DNA of 6,015 nucleotides, taken from positions 1 through 6,015 of the forward strand of contig WFRP01000034.1 in the NCBI GenBank assembly GCA_015486505.1. Direction: 5' to 3'. Below the pieces are notes generated by a model. It had not been told where the DNA came from, made no database searches, and saw only the letters and a list, made by a program, of their open reading frames with translations. The position numbers were made by a program, and so were the translations under genes. The stretch comes from Pseudomonadota bacterium. Lineage in GTDB: Bacteria; Desulfobacterota; Anaeroferrophillalia; Anaeroferrophillales; Tharpellaceae. Below, one piece after another: positions 1-3,596 of this stretch. How positions within the stretch are numbered: the stretch's first letter is position 1; each line of letters begins with the position of its first letter.

Positions 1-57
1 ACTTATTTGCGGGCCGAAAAGGCCCGATTGGGTTGCGGGAACTGTTCCCGCATTAGT
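1..57. repeat. Two-hairpin repeat, copy A (REP/BIME-like)
   Basis: This is the first of two related copies. It starts with acttatttgcg (1-11). A perfect 5-bp stem follows, gggcc/ggccc at 11-25 with a gaaaa loop. A second stem, tgcggga/tcccgca at 34-52, gains an eighth pair if a41-t45 closes. The copy ends with attagt. Copy B at 111-192 keeps the same blocks in the same order. Two adjacent GC-rich hairpins in AT-rich DNA, repeated nearby, resemble REP/BIME-type intergenic repeats. That assignment is an inference from shape. The copy may extend left of the window. No T-run follows either hairpin, so a simple terminator is unlikely. Confidence 0.7.
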
Positions 58-110
58 ACCTTACAGGTTATTTTCGGTTTTAAAAAACAAGAAAATATTC
101 TGATAAAAGT

Positions 111-192
111 ACTTATTTGCGACCATCGGAAGTGCCCCTGGGTGCGGGCCGCAAGGCTTCTTTTGGGTTGCGGGATATGTTCCCGCATTAGT
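111..192. repeat. Two-hairpin repeat, copy B (REP/BIME-like, with 24-bp insertion)
   Basis: This is the second copy of the element at 1-57, in the same orientation and offset by 110 bp. It shares acttatttgcg (111-121), a gggcc-gcaa-ggctt hairpin with G-T pairs (146-159), gggttgcggga, and the strong stem tgcggga/tcccgca (169-187) followed by ttagt. Relative to copy A, about 24 bp are inserted at 122-145 between the first block and the first hairpin. Loop sequences differ (actgt versus tatgt) while the stems are kept, which suggests that DNA or RNA structure, not protein, is conserved. Confidence 0.7.
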
Positions 193-305
193 TCTATATA
201 TCATCCCTTCCGCCCAGGCACGCAGAGCGCAAGGTTCACTTTTAACTGGCATGGTATTCATAGAATTTCCCCAAGAGTGACTGTTGGTTCTCACATCACT
301 CATCA
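193..305. other. Non-coding spacer downstream of the fic gene
   Basis: I see no gene here. Reading frames across 1-305 exist on both strands but coincide with the duplicated hairpin repeats and show no recognisable protein motif. Positions 221-235 (cgcagagcgcaaggt) resemble the cgcaaagacgcaaaggt block of the repeat at 3463-3545. A weak 6-bp inverted repeat, gagtga (275-280) with tcactc (296-301), lies just past the fic stop codon but has no T-run. Confidence 0.5.
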
Positions 306-911
306 CTACAGATCCTCAGTCTTAAATTGGCTGTAACCTTCATAGAAATAGCTGACATCAATGCCTTTTATAAACAGGGAACGGTCATTAATTTTGTCGG
401 TTAATGCTTGTTTTAACAACATTTTAATTTCAATGTCTTTTACGACACTGCGTTGCATGGCGGACAGGTAATCCTCCTTATCGACCAAATTCCAATCTAC
501 AATTTGCTTGAGCTCTTTTTTTAGCATGAGATCAAGCCAGATGCGGGTGGCTCGACCGTTACCCTCGCGAAAAGGGTGGGCAATGTTCATCTCGACATAT
601 TTTTCAATAATTTGATCAAAGTTGCTTTGCGGCAGGGTATCAATATGCTTGAGTGAGGTCTGTAGATACATTAGCGGGGCAAAACGGAAACCACCTTTGG
701 CGATATTCACCGTGCGGATTTTACCGGCAAAATCATAAACATCATCAAATAAATAGGCGTGAATGAAAGAAAGTCCTGCGAAGGTGCCGACATCCACTTT
801 GGCAATATCACCAGAGTCGAACAATTGCCGGGCTTTCTGCTTGCTGAGTTTTTCCTCGGCCTTTGCCAGTTCAACCTGATCAGTGATGTTTAATTTGTTT
901 GCTAATACCAT
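306..911 (-). CDS. Class III Fic AMP-transferase with C-terminal inhibitory helix
   Basis: This 201-residue Fic-domain protein probably transfers AMP from ATP to hydroxyl side chains of target proteins in the cytoplasm. The catalytic motif HPFREGNGR is at 112-120, with catalytic His112, Glu116 for metal binding, and Asn118 and Arg120 contacting phosphates. Residues 71-76 (AKGGFR) and 105-111 (YVEMNIA) are typical of the family. The C-terminus carries SYFYEG (187-192), matching the class III inhibitory (S/T)xxxE(G/N) motif. Glu191 would block ATP, and Tyr188 aligns with the tyrosine that Neisseria meningitidis NmFic auto-AMPylates. From memory, the whole sequence resembles NmFic closely, plus about 15 extra N-terminal residues. 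Close relatives AMPylate GyrB and ParE, but targets here are inferred. The ATG at 909-911 has AGAGG about six bases upstream. No antitoxin gene is adjacent, as expected for class III. The gene appears more AT-rich than its neighbours, suggesting transfer. Confidence 0.93.
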   Translation of the reverse strand: MVLANKLNITDQVELAKAEEKLSKQKARQLFDSGDIAKVDVGTFAGLSFIHAYLFDDVYDFAGKIRTVNIAKGGFRFAPLMYLQTSLKHIDTLPQSNFDQIIEKYVEMNIAHPFREGNGRATRIWLDLMLKKELKQIVDWNLVDKEDYLSAMQRSVVKDIEIKMLLKQALTDKINDRSLFIKGIDVSYFYEGYSQFKTEDL

Positions 912-1205
912 GCGATACCTCTGTCAATCCGAATATGCAATCTGAAGAAATCCGGCCAATACTTCCCAATAAAATCCTTTCCTCACAACTGCAAGTCTGC
1001 TTACTCGAATTACGCTGTTCGTAAAAAAATAATACCATATTTTTTCAACAAAGTCGACTCGTTAGAACTTAAGCTGGATTTTTTATATAAGGAATCGATC
1101 CGCCAGAAATTTTTTTCTATCAAAAAAGGGGTCATACTCCAATTATTCACGGAGGCAATCCGTTCCGGATTAGGGCTGATGGCGCAATTGCGAGAAACAG
1201 TTTGA
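906..1205 (+). pseudogene. Possible decayed or leaderless reading frame, unrecognised
   Basis: A frame on the plus strand stays open from just after a TAA at 903-905 to a TGA at 1203-1205, about 99 codons. It has no ATG until 1179 and no ribosome binding site. Its 3' half reads like protein (for example FTEAIRSGLGLMAQLRETV), with a mixed charged and hydrophobic composition. I recognise no family. It could be the tail of a gene destroyed by rearrangement when fic or the repeats arrived, or simply a chance open frame in AT-rich DNA. Its 5' end abuts the fic start on the opposite strand. Confidence 0.12.
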
Positions 1206-1224
1206 CAAGGTAAGGTTAGAGAGG
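912..1224. other. Intergenic region between sensor kinase and fic
   Basis: This 313-bp AT-rich gap contains no convincing gene. It holds a candidate fic promoter (1029-1057), a 6-bp stem with a 3-nt loop (aatccg/cggatt, 1157-1171), a perfect 10-bp palindrome cgcaattgcg (1183-1192) and a short block at 1127-1145 (ggggtcatactccaatta) that looks like part of a dispersed repeat. The two palindromes lie 33-68 bp beyond the kinase stop on the minus strand. Neither is followed by a T-run, so I do not call a terminator. The DNA between the candidate promoter and the fic start would be a long untranslated leader. Confidence 0.5.
1029..1057 (-). promoter_or_regulatory. Candidate sigma-70 promoter for fic
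   Basis: Reading the minus strand, TCGACT (1052-1057) is a 4-of-6 match to the -35 consensus. It is followed after exactly 17 bases by TATTAT (1029-1034), a 5-of-6 match to the -10 consensus. This is the best-spaced pair I saw upstream of fic. Transcription would start near 1022, leaving a leader of roughly 110 nt. AT-rich DNA produces such matches by chance, so this is tentative. Confidence 0.3.
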
Positions 1225-2613
1225 TCAGTAAAATGGCAGGGTAACGGTTACTGCGGTCACGCCCTCCGGGGTGCTGCTGAAGGTTACGGTGCCGTTGTGT
1301 AGCTCGATGATTCTTTTGACGATGGCCAGGCCTAAGCCGGTGCCGCCGTAAAGCTGGGCCCGGGAAGTTTCGACTCGGTAGAATTGATCAAAAACTTTGG
1401 TGGTTGCGGCTTCTGCCACCCCCGGGCCGGTATTGCTGATGACAACGGTTACCCGGTTATCGGTCAGCCTGCCCGAAATTCGCACCTCGCCGTCATCGTG
1501 ATTATATTTGATGGCATTATCCAGCAGGTTGGAAAAGGCCCGGTTAAGTTCTTCAAGGTTGCCCGTAACCGGAAGCCGGTGCGGAAGTTGCGTTTTAATC
1601 TTAATTTTACGGGCTTCGGCGAGCAGAGTATAGTCGTCGGTCAAAAAGTTTAACAATGGCTTAAGATCAACCGGTTCCGTGGTCGTGCTGTGGGCAATTT
1701 CCAGAGCCGACAAATCGAGCAGGCTTTTAACCAGACGTTCCATGCGCAAGACCTGTTCGGTCAGACGCATGATGCTTTCCGATTGCAGATCAGAGAGTTC
1801 GTCGTCAAAACCGGAACGGATCTCATCGAGGCTTAAACGCATCATTGTCAAAGGGGTTTTGAGTTCATGCGAGGCATCGGCCAGCAGTCGCTTCTGCCGG
1901 GTAAAGGCGTATTCCAGCCGGTCGAAAACCTCGTTTAATGTGTGGGCCAGACGATTAAATTCGTCATTTCCAGCACCGGTTGGAATGCGGCGATCAAGAT
2001 GTTTTTCGCTGATATTACGGGCCTGATCATTGATGATGCGCACCGGTTTAAGAATAAAACCGGCAAAATAGTAACTCAGCAGTAACAGCACCACAACGAA
2101 GACCAACAGGCCGCCGCCGACCCCGATAATGATGTGCCAGAACTCCTCTTCAAGCCTTTCCATGGGGCGGCCGGTCTTGAGCAGATACCTTTTCCCGGCC
2201 ACAATAACGCTGAAATTTTTCAGGCGGAAAGTGACCTCATTTTGGCGGTCCTGACCCAGGTAGATTTTATCCCGCTCAATTGTGCGACTGACGGTCCGGC
2301 TGCTGTCGGGTTTTATCTCGGGCATTGACAAAATCATGGCCAGATATGATTTATAGATCAACCTGCCTGAGTCGGCAGCGTAAATTTCAAGCCAGAAATT
2401 TTGGTCGCCGATCTCGGAGACAGCGTTCGGTGTAAGTTTTCCGTCATTTTGCAACACAATCTTAAGCGCGCGCTGACCGATGTTTTCAAGTTCGGCATCC
2501 ATCAGGCGGTTGGGCTGATCTGTCATTTGCCAGAGCACGATGCCGGAAAAGATCAGGCTTGCCAGAAAACCGGCGGCCGTAATCATCAGGGCAATTTTTT
2601 GACGAATATTCAT
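1225..2613 (-). CDS. Membrane sensor histidine kinase (CusS/heavy-metal-sensor-like)
   Basis: This is a complete 462-residue inner-membrane kinase. Segments in order: TM1 about 7-29; a periplasmic sensor of about 130 residues (30-159); TM2 about 160-186; HAMP about 187-240; a dimerisation H-box ASHELKTPL with phospho-accepting His249; N-box LLDNAIKYN with Asn366; G1 NTGPGV (394-399); F-box VFDQFYR (407-413); G2 GGTGLGLAIV (423-432). G1 begins with Asn instead of the common Asp, which is usual in CusS-type kinases. The sensor domain has no Cys and essentially no His, so CusS-like metal chelation is not evident and the signal is unknown. The ATG overlaps the regulator's TGA (ATGA, 2610-2613), implying translational coupling. 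It should autophosphorylate on His249 and phosphorylate the adjacent regulator at Asp51. The pump gene just upstream suggests efflux control. Confidence 0.95.
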   Translation of the reverse strand: MNIRQKIALMITAAGFLASLIFSGIVLWQMTDQPNRLMDAELENIGQRALKIVLQNDGKLTPNAVSEIGDQNFWLEIYAADSGRLIYKSYLAMILSMPEIKPDSSRTVSRTIERDKIYLGQDRQNEVTFRLKNFSVIVAGKRYLLKTGRPMERLEEEFWHIIIGVGGGLLVFVVVLLLLSYYFAGFILKPVRIINDQARNISEKHLDRRIPTGAGNDEFNRLAHTLNEVFDRLEYAFTRQKRLLADASHELKTPLTMMRLSLDEIRSGFDDELSDLQSESIMRLTEQVLRMERLVKSLLDLSALEIAHSTTTEPVDLKPLLNFLTDDYTLLAEARKIKIKTQLPHRLPVTGNLEELNRAFSNLLDNAIKYNHDDGEVRISGRLTDNRVTVVISNTGPGVAEAATTKVFDQFYRVETSRAQLYGGTGLGLAIVKRIIELHNGTVTFSSTPEGVTAVTVTLPFY

Positions 2614-3293
2614 CGCTCTTCATCCTTGATTACAAATCCTACTCCCCGAATTGTTTTAATTATGGAGGGTTGGTCGGGAACAGAGATTTTTTTGCGCAGA
2701 TTTTTGATATGGACATCGATAAAATTTGACATACTGAAGGGGTCAAAAGCATCGCCCCAGACGTGTTCCGCCAGACTGAAGCGGGGTACCGCCCGATTCT
2801 TGTTGTAGAGCAGAAATTCCAGAATTGAGAACTCCCGGGCGGTCAACTCAATCTCTTTATCGCCCCGGCTGACAACCCGGCTCCTGGTGTCAAGCCTAAG
2901 CTCGCCAATTTTCAAAACAGAATCGGATTGGCTGCCGGTACGCCGAAGCAGGGCCCGGGCCCGGGCCATAAGTTCATCAAGGGAAAAAGGCTTGGCCAGA
3001 TAGTCGTCGGCCCCGAGATCAAGCCCTTTGATCTTGTCACCAATCTCCTTTCGCGCCGTCAACATCAGTACCGGAGTGCTGATATCAGCCTCACGAATAT
3101 CAGCCAGAACCTTAAGCCCATCCCGTTTGGGCAGCATAATATCGAGAATGATCAAATCAAACGGATTGTCAAAAAGTTTATCCAGCGCCGCTTCACCATC
3201 CAGCGCGGTTTCAACCAGGTAACGCTGCTCCACAAAAGCCCGTTTGAGCTGATCCAGCAGGATTTGTTCATCATCAACAATTAAGATCCGCAT
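2610..3293 (-). CDS. OmpR-family response regulator
   Basis: This complete 227-residue cytoplasmic transcription factor starts with the canonical MRILIVDDE. The receiver domain (about 1-115) has acidic Asp7/Asp8, phosphorylation site Asp51 in ILDIMLPKRDG, switch Thr79 in LMLTAR and Lys101 in AKPFS. The winged-helix DNA-binding domain (about 125-224) has the ELTAREFSIL helix (149-158), a recognition helix near SNFIDVHIKNLRKKI (189-203) and the wing IRGVGF (215-220). It resembles the CusR/CopR/QseB group of regulators, usually paired with CusS-type kinases, and the kinase indeed follows with a 4-bp overlap. The upstream ribosome binding site is weak (GGTGA about seven bases before ATG). Likely targets are its own operon and the neighbouring pump, by inference from gene order. 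Confidence 0.96.
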   Translation of the reverse strand: MRILIVDDEQILLDQLKRAFVEQRYLVETALDGEAALDKLFDNPFDLIILDIMLPKRDGLKVLADIREADISTPVLMLTARKEIGDKIKGLDLGADDYLAKPFSLDELMARARALLRRTGSQSDSVLKIGELRLDTRSRVVSRGDKEIELTAREFSILEFLLYNKNRAVPRFSLAEHVWGDAFDPFSMSNFIDVHIKNLRKKISVPDQPSIIKTIRGVGFVIKDEER

Positions 3294-3324
3294 TTAATTC
3301 ACCATTTGTAAAATAGTTGCTGAT

Positions 3325-3357
3325 ATTCTATTCCACGATACTTGAGTGTTCGTCAAG
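3325..3357 (-). promoter_or_regulatory. Candidate promoter/operator of the regulator-kinase operon
   Basis: Upstream of the regulator, the minus strand carries TTGACG (3351-3356), a 5-of-6 match to the -35 box, and TAGAAT (3325-3330), a 5-of-6 match to the -10 box. The 20-base spacing is longer than optimal. The -35 sits inside an inverted repeat, cttga-7-tcaag (3341-3357). A dyad over a poorly spaced promoter fits an activator- or repressor-controlled start, perhaps autoregulated, but no binding data can be read from sequence alone. Confidence 0.3.
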
Positions 3358-3383
3358 AACTAACCCCCCCTCCAACTTGCAGT

Positions 3384-3596
3384 CTCAACTTTCTGACTCA
3401 AGATAACCCATTGATTTATAAGCTAATCTTTACTTTTAAGCGATTACATTTTTATAATGTCTCCCGCAAAGACGCAAAGGTATTTAAGTGATATTGTTCT
3501 TTTTTTGGTTTTCTTGGCGCCTTTGCGTCTTTGCGTCTTTGCGGGCATCTATAACTGCGCGAATATAAAACAAAATATCTAACTCAGAAAGTTGAG
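3384..3596. mobile_element. MITE-like element with nested inverted repeats, no coding capacity
   Basis: A perfect 13-bp inverted repeat, ctcaactttctga (3384-3396) and tcagaaagttgag (3584-3596), bounds about 213 bp. The arms extend imperfectly inward to agata (3401-3405) and tatct (3576-3580). Inside lies a second large inverted repeat (3463-3545). There is no ORF. Terminal inverted repeats, small size and position between genes fit a miniature inverted-repeat element, although I see no clear target-site duplication. The right boundary touches the pump's stop codon (3597-3599). Alternatively, it is a structured downstream or regulatory region of the pump transcript. Confidence 0.4.
3463..3545. 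repeat. Inverted repeat with tandem 8-bp units (cgcaaaga type)
   Basis: The left arm cccgcaaagacgcaaagg (3463-3480) pairs with the right arm at 3520-3545. The right arm is identical in complement except for one extra 8-bp unit. The right arm is three tandem octamers: cctttgcg, tctttgcg and tctttgcg (3520-3543), plus gg. The left arm holds two. The loop is 39 nt and AT-rich. Similar cgcaaagacgcaaag strings are, to my memory, widespread intergenic repeats in environmental bacteria, with no settled function. It could act as a transcript hairpin between the pump and the regulator, but no T-run follows it. Confidence 0.75.

Noticed and set aside
1..192. CRISPR array or integron attC sites
   Set aside because: There are only two unequal copies at 110-bp spacing, no uniform spacers, no cas genes and no convincing attC core site.
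275..301. Terminator just downstream of fic (gagtga/tcactc)
   Set aside because: Only a 6-bp stem with a 15-nt loop, low GC and no T-run.
3..306. Minus-strand frames of 61 and 81 codons with an internally duplicated peptide
   Set aside because: The peptide duplication (MREHIPQPKRS and MREQFPQPNRA) simply reflects the DNA repeat copies. Stem conservation explains it better than protein selection.
7..336. 109-codon plus-strand frame across the left end
   Set aside because: It runs through both hairpin repeats and into the antisense of fic, and has no recognisable motif.
1157..1192. Terminator for the regulator-kinase operon
   Set aside because: Two short palindromes lie downstream of the kinase, but neither is followed by a T-run on the minus strand.
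1679..2026. Plus-strand frames antisense to the kinase, regulator and pump
   Set aside because: They lie wholly inside well-supported genes on the other strand, show low-complexity Arg/Ser-rich translations and carry no motifs.
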